Positions 50,559 through 59,665 of a DNA stretch of 64,000 bases are shown here, one piece after another. How positions within the stretch are numbered: position 1 is the first letter of the stretch; each line of letters starts with the position of its first letter. Made by a program: the position numbers and the translations under genes. Below the pieces are notes generated by a model. It was not told the DNA's origin and did no database searches. It saw only the letters and a program-made list of their open reading frames with translations. Source of the DNA: JBMNGO01 sp050949885 (lineage in GTDB: Bacteria; Bacillota; Syntrophomonadia; Syntrophomonadales; Syntrophomonadaceae); assembly GCA_050949885.1 (NCBI GenBank), contig JBMNGO010000005.1, positions 310,001 to 374,000 on the forward strand, written 5' to 3'.

Positions 50559-50580
50559 GTCCGTTAACCTGGGGTATTTA

Positions 50581-52830
50581 ATGGAAGTTGGGTGTAAATT
50601 GGGCCTAATAAACAAGGGCAAGTATGTATTAAATAGAATAATCTATTTGATTTTGGTTTTGGTTATTGTTGAATTAAGCAGTTTAAGTAATCCAGTACTG
50701 GCAGAGCAGGAAGAGCCATCAGGAAAGGTATACCTGCTGTTAATTGACAAGCTGTCTCTGACCGATATTAGTGCGGAAAATACCCCCAATATCGATGGCT
50801 TACTTGACCAAAGCGCTGTGGGAGTAGCAAGCAGCAGGACATTGAGGGGGCGTACTAACCTGGATACCAGTTTGACTATTGGTGCCGGGAATCTAGCTCG
50901 CGCATATGGCAATGGTATTATGGGTTACAATCATGATGAGCAGGTTTTAGGCCAGGGAAAAACAGCTGCTGAGTTTTATCAACAGTTAACCGGGATTGAT
51001 CCTTCAGGAAACGAATGCTTGGTAGTTAACATACCTGAGATACAAGCTAATATGGTCCAAGAGAAAGTAAGCAGTATTCCCGGTTCACTGGGGGAAGTGT
51101 TAGGAACCCATGGGATTAGAGTATGTGTGTTAGGCAATGGCAATAATGGCAAGGAGACACTGTGCACTGGTTTGGCCATTGCTATGAATTATAATGGCCT
51201 GGTCCCACTGGGTGATGTGGGAGAAAAAACCTATAAACTAGCCGCAAACAGTTTCCTACCTTATATAACTGACTATGAATATCTGAAAGACCGTATGGGC
51301 TTTTATCAAGACCAGGCTCAATTATTTGTCATAGAGCTTTCCGATTTGGCCCGCCTGGAAAAAGGATTTTTTACCTACGAGGAAAGAGTAATAGCTGAAA
51401 AAGTGAAGAGATTGCAGGATATTGATAATTTTGTAGGTTTCATCACGAGTCAAATCAATCCCCAAAAAGACCTATTATTGTTAATAGCTCAGTCACCGGC
51501 AGCGGACCAGATAGCTCAAAAGAATTACTTTACTCCAGTTATCGCTTATGGAAAAGATATAAATCATGGTTCTTTGACATCACCCACTAGCAGAAGAGAT
51601 TATGTAATTGCCAACACTGATATTGCCCCCAGTATACTCGAATTTTTTGGACTGCCCGATGATACCAAAACCATGATCGGGAGACCATTTGTTGTAAATG
51701 AGAAGCCAGGGCTGGATGTGCTCAAGGAAGCCAATGATTTGGTTAACCAATCCAGTACTGTGAATCGGCTGCGTGCTCCAGTCATTAAGGGTTTTGTAAT
51801 CAGCCAAATAGCCATTATTGTGTTGTCTCTCATGGTAATAATATTCTTTAAAAGACTGGTCAAACTGTTTGAGTTTTTAGTAGTTACGATGGCTGCAGTT
51901 CCTCTGGTATTGCTGCCCCTGGGCTTTCTTAAGCTGTCAGCGGATTGGATGTACCTGCTGGTTGTCATCACAGCATCATTTCTGATCAGCTGGGTCTTGT
52001 TTATCTTATGCGGCAAAAAGGCTTATTCAGTTTTTGTATGCCTGGCAGCTCTTATGGTTATGGGTCTGGATATTGATGTGATTACGGGAGGGAATATGAT
52101 CAAAACTTCTATCCTTGGTTATGATCCAATGGCCGGTGCAAGATATTATGGCATTGGCAATGAGTATCTGGGAATTTTAATAGGGAGTGTTATTGCCGCT
52201 GCAGCTGCTTTCTATGAAAAGTACCGGGGAAAACGGGTGTTGACCATAATCCTGTTGGTCTTTTTAGTCCAGACGGCCATAATAGGTATGCCCACTCTTG
52301 GTGCCAATTCGGGAGGTTTGATCTCTTGCCCTATTGCTTTCATTACCACCCTGGCTTTGTTGGCGGGCATCAAAATCACCTGGGGCTTAATTATTCGGAT
52401 AATGGGTGCTGCATTAGCCGTAATAACCGGACTGGCCATCTACGATTACCACCAGCCTCCGGAAGTTCAGTCCCATATAGGCAAAGCGGTCAGTCAAATA
52501 ATGAATGGGGGCATTAATGAAGCAGTGGTAATAATCAGCCGTAAACTAAGTATGAATTTTAAACTGATAAAGACCACTATTTGGAGCAGGGTATTCTTGG
52601 TTGTTATGATGGCTTTGGCTATTCTTTTCCATCAGCCGGTAGGGGCCATGAAAAGAATCATGGAAGCGTACCCATATTTGATGAAAGGTTTTGCGGGAAC
52701 CATAATTGGGGCCTTTGCCCTTTTGGTAGTAAATGACTCGGGCATAGTAGCTGCCTCCACCTGCACTGTATATTTGGCTGTTCCTTTGCTGTTGTTGATG
52801 CTGCGATTCCGTAAAGAAAAACAAGAATAG
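50581..52830 (+). CDS. Large membrane protein with extracytoplasmic alkaline-phosphatase-like domain, unknown
   Basis: 749 aa. A signal/anchor segment at about residues 18-40 is followed by an outside domain (~45-395) with the look of the alkaline phosphatase superfamily: VYLLLIDKLSLTDI, TPNIDGLL, RTNLDTSLTIGAGN, and late DIAPSILEFFGLPDD with a final Asp/His region. Then about ten membrane helices (~400-745) with a block GARYYGIGNEYLGILIGS. The usual metal-site Ser/Thr after the first Asp is not obvious. A transporter or envelope phosphoryl-transfer role is possible but unproven. Single gene, divergent from trpS. Confidence 0.8.
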   Translation: MEVGCKLGLINKGKYVLNRIIYLILVLVIVELSSLSNPVLAEQEEPSGKVYLLLIDKLSLTDISAENTPNIDGLLDQSAVGVASSRTLRGRTNLDTSLTIGAGNLARAYGNGIMGYNHDEQVLGQGKTAAEFYQQLTGIDPSGNECLVVNIPEIQANMVQEKVSSIPGSLGEVLGTHGIRVCVLGNGNNGKETLCTGLAIAMNYNGLVPLGDVGEKTYKLAANSFLPYITDYEYLKDRMGFYQDQAQLFVIELSDLARLEKGFFTYEERVIAEKVKRLQDIDNFVGFITSQINPQKDLLLLIAQSPAADQIAQKNYFTPVIAYGKDINHGSLTSPTSRRDYVIANTDIAPSILEFFGLPDDTKTMIGRPFVVNEKPGLDVLKEANDLVNQSSTVNRLRAPVIKGFVISQIAIIVLSLMVIIFFKRLVKLFEFLVVTMAAVPLVLLPLGFLKLSADWMYLLVVITASFLISWVLFILCGKKAYSVFVCLAALMVMGLDIDVITGGNMIKTSILGYDPMAGARYYGIGNEYLGILIGSVIAAAAAFYEKYRGKRVLTIILLVFLVQTAIIGMPTLGANSGGLISCPIAFITTLALLAGIKITWGLIIRIMGAALAVITGLAIYDYHQPPEVQSHIGKAVSQIMNGGINEAVVIISRKLSMNFKLIKTTIWSRVFLVVMMALAILFHQPVGAMKRIMEAYPYLMKGFAGTIIGAFALLVVNDSGIVAASTCTVYLAVPLLLLMLRFRKEKQE

Positions 52831-52951
52831 GAATAAAAATAATTAAGAATACTTATCACTTTACAAGATAAATGCTAGTATATTAAAGTAATTATAAAAA
52901 AGACGAAGAAAATTTGTTACAAATCCAATCATTTAAAATTATTTGGGTTTA

Positions 52952-52979
52952 TTGACATGTAGATAATATATGCTAAAAT
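52952..52979 (+). promoter_or_regulatory. Strong sigma-A promoter of speD
   Basis: Perfect TTGACA (52952-52957), 16-bp spacer, TAAAAT (52974-52979). The speD start is 66 bp further on. Confidence 0.7.
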
Positions 52980-52998
52980 TCAACATGTGTGTTTTGTT

Positions 52999-53006
52999 AA
53001 AGGAGG
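52999..53006 (+). promoter_or_regulatory. Orphan Shine-Dalgarno upstream of speD
   Basis: AAAGGAGG stands 38 bp before the speD start, which has its own GGGAGG at 53031-53036. The only start codon right behind the first site is TTG 53008 at very short spacing; it would open a 22-codon frame overlapping the speD start (stop at 53076). It may be a leader peptide or a decoy ribosome site. Confidence 0.35.
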
Positions 53007-53044
53007 TTTGAAACTTTATAAAAAATTGAAGGGAGGCGACATTA

Positions 53045-53425
53045 TTGCAGGCTTTGGGACGGCATGTTCTGGCTGAGCTAAATGGCTGTCGATTTGAGGT
53101 GTTAAATGACATCAAAAAGGTCGAGGACATTATGGTAAACGCCGCACTCGAGGCTGGTGCTGAGGTAAGAGAGTTCGTTTTTCACAAGTTCAGCCCTCAG
53201 GGAGTGAGTGGAGTAGTTGTAATTTCCGAATCTCACCTTGCGATTCATACCTGGCCGGAACTAGGCTATGCGGCCGTAGACGTGTTTACCTGCGGTGATT
53301 CAGTAAATCCGTGGGATGCGTGCAATTACTTGACTGAAAAATTTGGAGCACAGTATGTAGATGCTTCTGAAGTAAAACGAGGGATATTGCAAACCCGGGA
53401 AGAACGTTTGGTGGCAAATATTTAG
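53045..53425 (+). CDS. speD: S-adenosylmethionine decarboxylase proenzyme SpeD
   Basis: 126 aa. Makes decarboxylated SAM, the aminopropyl donor for SpeE. The proenzyme cuts itself between Glu62 and Ser63 in VVISESHLAIHTWPE; Ser63 becomes the pyruvoyl group. HFEVxxD-like start and the CGDSVNPWDACNYL block are typical of the bacterial class 1B enzyme. Start TTG 53045 with GGGAGG 8 nt upstream. Polyamine gene set apart from pdaD-speE-speB, 7 kb away. Confidence 0.95.
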   Translation: MQALGRHVLAELNGCRFEVLNDIKKVEDIMVNAALEAGAEVREFVFHKFSPQGVSGVVVISESHLAIHTWPELGYAAVDVFTCGDSVNPWDACNYLTEKFGAQYVDASEVKRGILQTREERLVANI

Positions 53426-53486
53426 GAGGGATACTATTTTAGTAGACCGAAGAAGCTCTAGAGATAAAATAATTTATTATTAACTG

Positions 53487-53524
53487 GCCTTACTTGATAA
53501 AATGCAGGTAAGGCTTTATTTTTT
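53487..53524 (+). terminator. Terminator after speD
   Basis: GCCTTACTTG (53487-53496) pairs with CAGGTAAGGC (53505-53514) with one G-U pair, then TTTATTTTTT. Confidence 0.75.
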
Positions 53525-53656
53525 GCGAAATAACTGGCGAAAATAACACCGGCCTGATAGACTATTAAAAGTGAAGAATATATTGCTGTAGCATGTGAGA
53601 GCCTAGTTGAAAAAGAAAATAATAAATATCTACTAGCTGCCAGAGGAGGACATGTA

Positions 53657-54448
53657 ATGAATTCGAACTTTGCCAGGGATTTTGCTGGCGAATTAAAAGA
53701 AATGGACAGGTTATTTGCAAAAACCTTCTCGCCCTGGTTGGAAAAAATTGATTATTACGTGCAAAATCTCCAAAATGACTTAAATTGGATAATAATGCCC
53801 CGGACTCTGTTGAGTATATTTGATTATTTAAATGTGGAAAAAGATATGGCTGTGCATATGACGGTTATTTTTAGGTCCGCCTATCTAGGTACGGAAATCC
53901 ATGCTTTGGTCAAAGATGATGAAGAAGGACAGGTTTTTAATCCGGAACTGCAGTTTAACATTCTTTTTGGAGATCACATTTTTGGACATTTATTAAAACT
54001 CTTGTTAAATGCAGGGGCTGAAAAGTATTTGTCCTTGCTGGCGGAAATGATCTGCCGGATAAATGAAGGCATGCTCTATAAATATAAACTTGGTGCAGGG
54101 CATAAAGTCGCATTGCAGAAAACCACAGCTCCTTTTTATTCCACTGCTTTTCTAATGGCAGCACGGCTTAAAGAAGTTGATAATGACCAGGAAGAACTAG
54201 TCAAGGCTCTAGGTTATAATATGGGCATGTCCATTGGGCTTCTTAATTATGCCTGCGGTTTTTCCAAAAACCAGGCTTTTATTGACTGTACCCATTGTCT
54301 GGCTGATTCTCATTATTATCTTAACAAGAGTAAAGAATTATTAGGGGTACTGGCCTTAAAAAGGGGAAAATCCTGCTCCAGGCTGGAAAATCTAATTGCT
54401 GATCTTACAATAAAGCAAAGAGGCCTGGACAGAGCTATTGCCATATAA
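53657..54448 (+). CDS. HepS-like heptaprenyl diphosphate synthase component I (degenerate prenyl synthase fold)
   Basis: 263 aa, all helical. The middle keeps the prenyl-synthase layout: HMTVIFRSAYLGTEIHALVKDD at the place of the first Asp-rich motif (no DDxxD), FNILFGDHIFGHLLKLLLNAG for the usual LAGDYL block, and LLAEMICRINEGM. Such a shape, with length near 250 aa, fits HepS, which pairs with the catalytic HepT and sets chain length. The HepT-like gene lies 3 kb downstream in the same cluster. I did not find the motifs of any other family. Assignment is inferred from pattern and context. Confidence 0.6.
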   Translation: MNSNFARDFAGELKEMDRLFAKTFSPWLEKIDYYVQNLQNDLNWIIMPRTLLSIFDYLNVEKDMAVHMTVIFRSAYLGTEIHALVKDDEEGQVFNPELQFNILFGDHIFGHLLKLLLNAGAEKYLSLLAEMICRINEGMLYKYKLGAGHKVALQKTTAPFYSTAFLMAARLKEVDNDQEELVKALGYNMGMSIGLLNYACGFSKNQAFIDCTHCLADSHYYLNKSKELLGVLALKRGKSCSRLENLIADLTIKQRGLDRAIAI

Positions 54449-54529
54449 AAGGTAATTGGCTAGCGTGATTGTTATAAACAATTGAGGTGGCTTATTCTTT
54501 ATGGGCATAATCCATAGGGGGTTTACAAA

Positions 54530-55978
54530 ATGGCTTACAAGGATCTTAGGGAATTTATCAGTGTTTTGGAACAAAAAGGAGAGCTAAAGAGGATATCGGC
54601 TCGGGTAGATCCAGAGTTGGAAATAACAGAAATTACAGATAGAGTTACCAAGGCTCATGGACCAGCCCTTTTATTTGAAAATGTTAAGGGCTCCCAGATG
54701 TCGGTGCTGATAAATGCCTTCGGTAGCCCACGACGCATGGCCTTGAGTTTGGGAGTGCAGCAGCTGGATGATGTAGCCGCCGAAATAATGGAAATAATTA
54801 AAATGGCAGACCAGGTGCCTACATCGTTAATAGATAAGCTGAAATTCCTCCCGCGCCTGGCTGGTTTTGCCCAGTTTATACCCCGTAATGTGCCCAGTGG
54901 TGCCTGTCAGGAAATTGTAGATGAAGAACCATCTTTAGATATACTGCCCATACTGAAATGCTGGCCCAAAGACGCCGGAAAATTTATTACTCTACCTCAG
55001 GTTTACACCAAAGATCCGGAAACGGGAAAGAGAAATGTAGGTATGTATCGGCTGCAGGTTTTTGATTCTCAAACCACCGGCATGCATTGGCATATTCATC
55101 ATGACGGAGCCGAAAACTACCGCAAATACTGCCTTTTAGAGCAGGATACACCGGTGGCGGTTGCTTTGGGTGGAGATCCGGCCATTACCTATGCGGCTAC
55201 GGCTCCTCTCCCTAAAGATATCGATGAACTAATGTTCGCAGGTTTTCTGAGGAAAAAACCGGTTGAACTGGTCAAATGCAAAACCATCGATCTTGAGGTT
55301 CCTGCAGATGCAGAAATTGTTCTAGAGGGGTATGTAGACCGGAAAGAGAGAAGAATTGAAGGTCCCTTTGGAGACCATACGGGATATTATTCTCTGGCTG
55401 GGGAATATCCGGTGTTTCATATAAAATGTATTACTCGCCGCAAGTCAGCTATTTACCCAACCACTATAGTGGGAAAACCTCCCCAGGAGGATTGCTATAT
55501 GGCTCTGGCTACCGAACGGATCTTTTTGCCCTTAATTAAATTCCAGCTTCCCGAAGTAGTTGACATGCATATGCCTATGGAAGGGGTTTTCCACAATTGT
55601 GTTCTTATTTCCATAAAGAAAGCTTTTCCCGGACATGCCCGGAAAATAATGAATTCGCTCTGGGGCATGGGGCAAATGATGTTCGCTAAATTTATTGTTG
55701 TAGTCGATGACGATGTTGATGTATTAAATGTGTCTGAAGTAATGTGGAAAGTATTTAATAATGTTGATCCTAGGAGAGATACCATGATTATTGACGGTCC
55801 CCTGGATGTATTGGACCATTCAGCTCCTTCCCCCCTGTTTGGCTCCAAAATGGGAATTGATGCCACCCGCAAATGGAGGAGCGAGGGGCATACCAGGGAA
55901 TGGCCGGAGGACATAAAAATGAGTGAAGAGATAAAAGACCTGGTCAGGCAAAGATGGAGTGAATATGGCTTTGAATAA
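54530..55978 (+). CDS. ubiD: UbiD-family decarboxylase (menaquinone-type)
   Basis: 482 aa. prFMN-dependent decarboxylase of aromatic acids. Family blocks: DLREFISVLEQKGELKRI, GMYRLQVFDSQTTGMHWH and IEGPFGDHTGYYS, the last holding the conserved acidic residue of the active site. It is followed by ubiA and ubiX, so it probably removes a carboxyl group in quinone synthesis; UbiX supplies its cofactor. ATG 54530 with AGGGGG upstream. It overlaps ubiA by 14 bp. Confidence 0.93.
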   Translation: MAYKDLREFISVLEQKGELKRISARVDPELEITEITDRVTKAHGPALLFENVKGSQMSVLINAFGSPRRMALSLGVQQLDDVAAEIMEIIKMADQVPTSLIDKLKFLPRLAGFAQFIPRNVPSGACQEIVDEEPSLDILPILKCWPKDAGKFITLPQVYTKDPETGKRNVGMYRLQVFDSQTTGMHWHIHHDGAENYRKYCLLEQDTPVAVALGGDPAITYAATAPLPKDIDELMFAGFLRKKPVELVKCKTIDLEVPADAEIVLEGYVDRKERRIEGPFGDHTGYYSLAGEYPVFHIKCITRRKSAIYPTTIVGKPPQEDCYMALATERIFLPLIKFQLPEVVDMHMPMEGVFHNCVLISIKKAFPGHARKIMNSLWGMGQMMFAKFIVVVDDDVDVLNVSEVMWKVFNNVDPRRDTMIIDGPLDVLDHSAPSPLFGSKMGIDATRKWRSEGHTREWPEDIKMSEEIKDLVRQRWSEYGFE

Positions 55979-56819
55979 AATCAAGCTGTTTTTACAGATG
56001 GTCGATATCGAGCATAGCCTTTTTGGACTCCCTTTTGCCTATTTAGGCGCATTTTTGGGAGCGAGGGGGATTCCTACCCTGGAGCAGCTTTTTTGGATTA
56101 CGGTGGCTATGGTAAGTGCCAGGACCGCAGCTCTTTGTCTAAACAGGTTGATTGACCGCAAAATTGACCAGGCTAACCCGCGAACTGCCCACTGGATAAT
56201 GGCCTCTGGGAAACTGCCGACGGGTCCCATTTGGGCCTCAGTAATAGTATGTTTTATTATTCTCTTTATTGCTGCTACACAACTAAACCTGCTCTGTTTG
56301 ATGCTGGCACCACTGGCGGTTATTATTCTCTGGATTTATTCGTACACCAAACGCTTTACATGGCTAAGTCATTTGTTTCTAGGTGTAGCTATAGGCATGG
56401 GGCCAGTAGGGGGATGGATCGGAGTGACCGGTTCTTTTGACTGGCAACCCCTGATTCTAGGTGCTGCTGTAGCTTTTTGGATAGCGGGTTTTGATACTAT
56501 GTACGCTTGCCAGGATATTGCCTTTGACCGCCAGAATAAACTGTTCTCAATCCCGGCCCGATTTGGGGAGAGAGGGGCTCTCTTTTTTTCGGCCGGGTTT
56601 CACCTACTAACCGTTTTGTGCCTTATTGCCAACGGCCTGGTAAATAAACTGGGGAACTGGTATTTCTCCGGTGTAGGATTTATAAGTATTTTATTATTAT
56701 ATGAACATGTTATTGTCAGGCCTGGTAACCTAAGAAAAGTAACCCTGGCGTCTTTTAAGATAAATCATTATGTGGGATTAATAGTCTTTATTACTGCTCT
56801 GTTTGATTTATTAAAATAA
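55965..56819 (+). CDS. ubiA: UbiA-family prenyltransferase
   Basis: 284 aa from ATG 55965 (GGAG 5 nt upstream; GTG 55959 overlaps it). About eight or nine membrane helices. The two Asp-rich motifs that bind Mg-diphosphate are LNRLIDRKIDQANPRT and YACQDIAFDRQNKL. It attaches the polyprenyl chain to the aromatic head of a quinone, either 4-hydroxybenzoate-like or, in the futalosine route, the MqnP step. Overlap with ubiD implies coupling. Confidence 0.92.
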   Translation: MALNKIKLFLQMVDIEHSLFGLPFAYLGAFLGARGIPTLEQLFWITVAMVSARTAALCLNRLIDRKIDQANPRTAHWIMASGKLPTGPIWASVIVCFIILFIAATQLNLLCLMLAPLAVIILWIYSYTKRFTWLSHLFLGVAIGMGPVGGWIGVTGSFDWQPLILGAAVAFWIAGFDTMYACQDIAFDRQNKLFSIPARFGERGALFFSAGFHLLTVLCLIANGLVNKLGNWYFSGVGFISILLLYEHVIVRPGNLRKVTLASFKINHYVGLIVFITALFDLLK

Positions 56820-56862
56820 ACCGGGGAAAGATAACCACAAGGTTTGTTAAGGGGGGAGCCTT

Positions 56863-57450
56863 TTGCATAAATATATTGTCGGCTTAACGGGAGCCAGTGG
56901 CATAATCTATGGCATTAGACTGGTAGAACAACTTCTTGTGAGGTCTCATGAAGTTCATGTGGTTACCAGTGAGGCCGCCTCTATAGTGGCAAAACATGAG
57001 ATGGGTTATGATGGGGAGTCCTGGTTACAAAAAGCTATTTCCCCCGAGCTGCAGGAAAGACTATTTATTTATGATAATTCACATATAAGTGCCATAATAG
57101 CCAGCGGTTCTTTCCCTAATGAAGGAATGATAATTGTACCCAGTTCCATGGCAACCATTGCGGGAATTACGGTAGGGAATTCTCGGAACCTTATTGAAAG
57201 GGCTGCAGATGTTACTCTTAAAGAAAAAAGACGGTTAATTGTAGTGCCCCGGGAGACGCCTTTGAGCTCAATTCATCTAAAAAATCTTTTGGCCTTATCA
57301 AACCTGGGAGTTCATGTAATACCAGCAATGCCGGCTTTTTACCACCATCCCCAATCCCTGGATGATATGGTCAATTTCGTAGTTGGCAAAATAATGGATG
57401 CTCTGCAGATTCCTCATGAACTTTTCAGGCGCTATGAGGGGATGGATTAG
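56863..57450 (+). CDS. ubiX: UbiX flavin prenyltransferase
   Basis: 195 aa. N-terminal VGLTGASGIIYGIRLVEQL binds FMN; VVPSSMATIAGITVGNSRNLIERAADV-like and VVPRETPLSSIHLKNLLALS are core blocks. It prenylates FMN with dimethylallyl phosphate to make prFMN, the cofactor of UbiD. Start TTG 56863 with AAGGGGGGAG upstream. Functional partner of the ubiD gene two genes before. Confidence 0.94.
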   Translation: MHKYIVGLTGASGIIYGIRLVEQLLVRSHEVHVVTSEAASIVAKHEMGYDGESWLQKAISPELQERLFIYDNSHISAIIASGSFPNEGMIIVPSSMATIAGITVGNSRNLIERAADVTLKEKRRLIVVPRETPLSSIHLKNLLALSNLGVHVIPAMPAFYHHPQSLDDMVNFVVGKIMDALQIPHELFRRYEGMD

Positions 57451-57514
57451 ACATATTTTAATTTGGAAGATTAAGCTATATAATTAGTTTTGATTTGCAG
57501 GTAAGGGGAGTACC

Positions 57515-58483
57515 ATGGCCAAAATATTTTTCTTTGATCCAGTTGCCGAAGAGTTGGAAATTGTAGAAGAGCAACTATTGAAAATAATTGACAGCGAAGT
57601 TAGAATTGTCAACCAGGCTTCACGGAGTCTTATGAAAGCGGGCGGTAAACGCATGAGGCCTGCTTTTGCTTTGCTGGCGGCCAAGCTTTTCCAAGAGGAT
57701 CTAACCCGGGTAAGGCCTTTGGCAGTAGCACTAGAAATGGTTCATTTGGCCTCCTTAATTCACGACGATGTTGTAGATAATTCCATGTTGCGGCGAGGCA
57801 TCGAAACCGTAAAAAGTAAGTGGGGCAACCGGGTCTCCATTTATTCCGGCAACTATATTTTGTCTCGATCTCTCCAGATCCTGGCAGACTATCGACGGAG
57901 TGACATTATCGATATTATGGCTCAGGCCAGCATAAAAATTTCCGAGGGTGAACTGATTCAGTTGAGAAGTCTTTATGATGTTGAGCTGGGAATCAAGAAT
58001 TACTTTCGGAGAATAGAAAGAAAGACTGCCCTTTTAATATCGGTTAGTTGTCAGCTGGGTGCAATGATTGCTGAGGCAGATCCCAAGCAGGTAGCGGCCC
58101 TAAAAGCTTATGGGTATTACCTGGGTATGGCTTTTCAAATTACGGATGATATTCTTGATTTGATTGCTGATGAAAAAACCTTGGGCAAACCCACCGGAAG
58201 CGATATTAAACAGGGAGTCATTACTCTTCCGGCTATATATGCTTTGCACCATTCAGAATACAAAGAAGAATTGACTTTCCTGTTGTCATCACCCATTTCC
58301 TGTAATAATGAAACCAAGAGGATTTTAGATTTAATAATGACATCAGACGGAATTGAGTATGCCTATTATGTTGCCGGCCATTTTGCCCGCAAGGCCCAAA
58401 GACAACTTCAGCATCTGCCTCAGGGGGAAGTCCTGGGCAGCCTTTATGGTATGGCTGAGTATATGCTTTTACGGGATAATTGA
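57515..58483 (+). CDS. hepT: Polyprenyl diphosphate synthase (HepT-like)
   Basis: 322 aa, trans-prenyltransferase fold. First Asp-rich motif in LIHDDVVDNSMLRRG, second in FQITDDILDLIAD; GGKRMRPAFALLAAKL is the substrate-binding block. It builds the polyprenyl diphosphate used by UbiA. With the HepS-like protein at 53.6 kb it may form the two-part enzyme. ATG 57515 with AGGGGAG 4-5 nt upstream. Confidence 0.92.
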   Translation: MAKIFFFDPVAEELEIVEEQLLKIIDSEVRIVNQASRSLMKAGGKRMRPAFALLAAKLFQEDLTRVRPLAVALEMVHLASLIHDDVVDNSMLRRGIETVKSKWGNRVSIYSGNYILSRSLQILADYRRSDIIDIMAQASIKISEGELIQLRSLYDVELGIKNYFRRIERKTALLISVSCQLGAMIAEADPKQVAALKAYGYYLGMAFQITDDILDLIADEKTLGKPTGSDIKQGVITLPAIYALHHSEYKEELTFLLSSPISCNNETKRILDLIMTSDGIEYAYYVAGHFARKAQRQLQHLPQGEVLGSLYGMAEYMLLRDN

Positions 58484-58522
58484 TATTAAGTGGGATCGAT
58501 TTTTTTGAGATGGAGGGAAATA

Positions 58523-59284
58523 GTGGTTCTAAGTGATCTCTCCCCGGAAGATAAACAAACCCTGATGGAGCATTTGGAAGAATTGAGAAAATCACTGATC
58601 ATTGCTTTGGTTGCGGTTATTATTGCTGCTGCGGTTTGTTTTATGTTCAATGAAGAAATACTTGCTTATATAATGCAGCCTATAACCCTATTGAATGAAG
58701 AACTAATCGTAACCGGGGTAACCGAAGCCTTTTTTGTCAAGCTTAAACTGGCTTTTTATGCCGGTTTTGTCCTTTCTTTCCCTGTAGTATTTTGGGCCAT
58801 CTGGAGATTTTTCAAGCCTGCCCTATACCCCCATGAAAGGAAATATGTTTATTTCTTGTTCCCCTTGGCAGCATTGCTTTTTGTGGGAGGTATACTGTTT
58901 GCTTATTTCGGAGTTTTGAAACTGGTACTTAATTTTTTCATTTTTATTGCTGGTGAAAACCTGGAAACGATGTTTAAGGTTGACCAGTATGTGTCCTTCG
59001 TACTGGCTTTCACCATCCCTTTTGGATTGGTTTTCGAACTGCCAATAATAGTGTTTTTACTCACAAAAATAGGTATAATAAAATACAAAGTGCTGGCCAA
59101 AAACAGGAAGTATGCCATGCTGATTATTGCAGTGTTGGCTGCTGCCCTTACCCCCGGGCCGGATCCTTTGTCGCAAATGCTGATGGCGGTGCCGGTATAT
59201 TTACTCTATGAAGTAAGTATTTTGGTAGCATGGCTTACCGGCCGGGAGCCTAGAAAGAAACGCAAAAAACAAGAAGTCAAATAA
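58523..59284 (+). CDS. tatC: TatC, twin-arginine translocase core subunit
   Basis: 253 aa from GTG 58523 (GGAGGG 5 nt upstream). Six membrane helices, with the TatC start LMEHLEELRKSLIIALVAV, PVVFWAIWRFFKPALYPHER and AALTPGPDPLSQMLMAVPVY. It binds twin-arginine signal peptides and exports folded proteins, many with cofactors. It lies 148 bp before tatA. The basic tail (REPRKKRKKQEVK) is common. Confidence 0.93.
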   Translation: MVLSDLSPEDKQTLMEHLEELRKSLIIALVAVIIAAAVCFMFNEEILAYIMQPITLLNEELIVTGVTEAFFVKLKLAFYAGFVLSFPVVFWAIWRFFKPALYPHERKYVYFLFPLAALLFVGGILFAYFGVLKLVLNFFIFIAGENLETMFKVDQYVSFVLAFTIPFGLVFELPIIVFLLTKIGIIKYKVLAKNRKYAMLIIAVLAAALTPGPDPLSQMLMAVPVYLLYEVSILVAWLTGREPRKKRKKQEVK

Positions 59285-59432
59285 ATGTAGCCAAGCCATT
59301 ATTTCCAGTAGTGATGTTGCTTTACAAAGGTATAACTATTTGTCATAATATCAGTATTATTAGAACTTTCTCCAGAAAATTGGATGGAAATGTCGTATGG
59401 GGTTTACTTGAGGTTTTAAGGAGGTAAAACTG

Positions 59433-59615
59433 TTGTTTGGTTTAATTGGCAACTTTGGCCCCTGGGAACTTGGTTTTATTCTTATCATTGTATTGATAAT
59501 TGTAGGCCCTGGAAAACTACCTCAGGTAGGACAATCACTGGGAAAGGCCCTGCAGAATTTCAAAAAGGCCAGGGAAGAAGAGCCTGAGGAGATTGAAGAC
59601 AAAAACGGAAAATAA
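59433..59615 (+). CDS. tatA: TatA, twin-arginine translocase pore subunit
   Basis: 60 aa: a short outside end, one membrane helix (GFILIIVLIIVGP), hinge GPGKLPQVGQSLGKAL and an acidic amphipathic tail. Start TTG 59433 with AAGGAGG upstream. It forms the pore with TatC. Length is typical for Firmicutes. Confidence 0.92.
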   Translation: MFGLIGNFGPWELGFILIIVLIIVGPGKLPQVGQSLGKALQNFKKAREEEPEEIEDKNGK

Positions 59616-59619
59616 TTCG

Positions 59620-59641
59620 GGTCTGGAGACAGACCTTTTTT
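59620..59641 (+). terminator. Terminator after tatA
   Basis: GGTCTG / CAGACC stem with a GAGA loop and then TTTTTT. The tetrapyrrole genes begin only 25 bp later; a TATAAT at the end of the T run could serve them. Confidence 0.7.
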
Positions 59642-59665
59642 ATAATACTAACGGGAGTATTAAAC

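Noticed and set aside
50476..50580. T-box leader for trpS
   Set aside because: Only about 105 bp lie between the divergent genes and a normal promoter sits there; too short for a T-box with its terminator.
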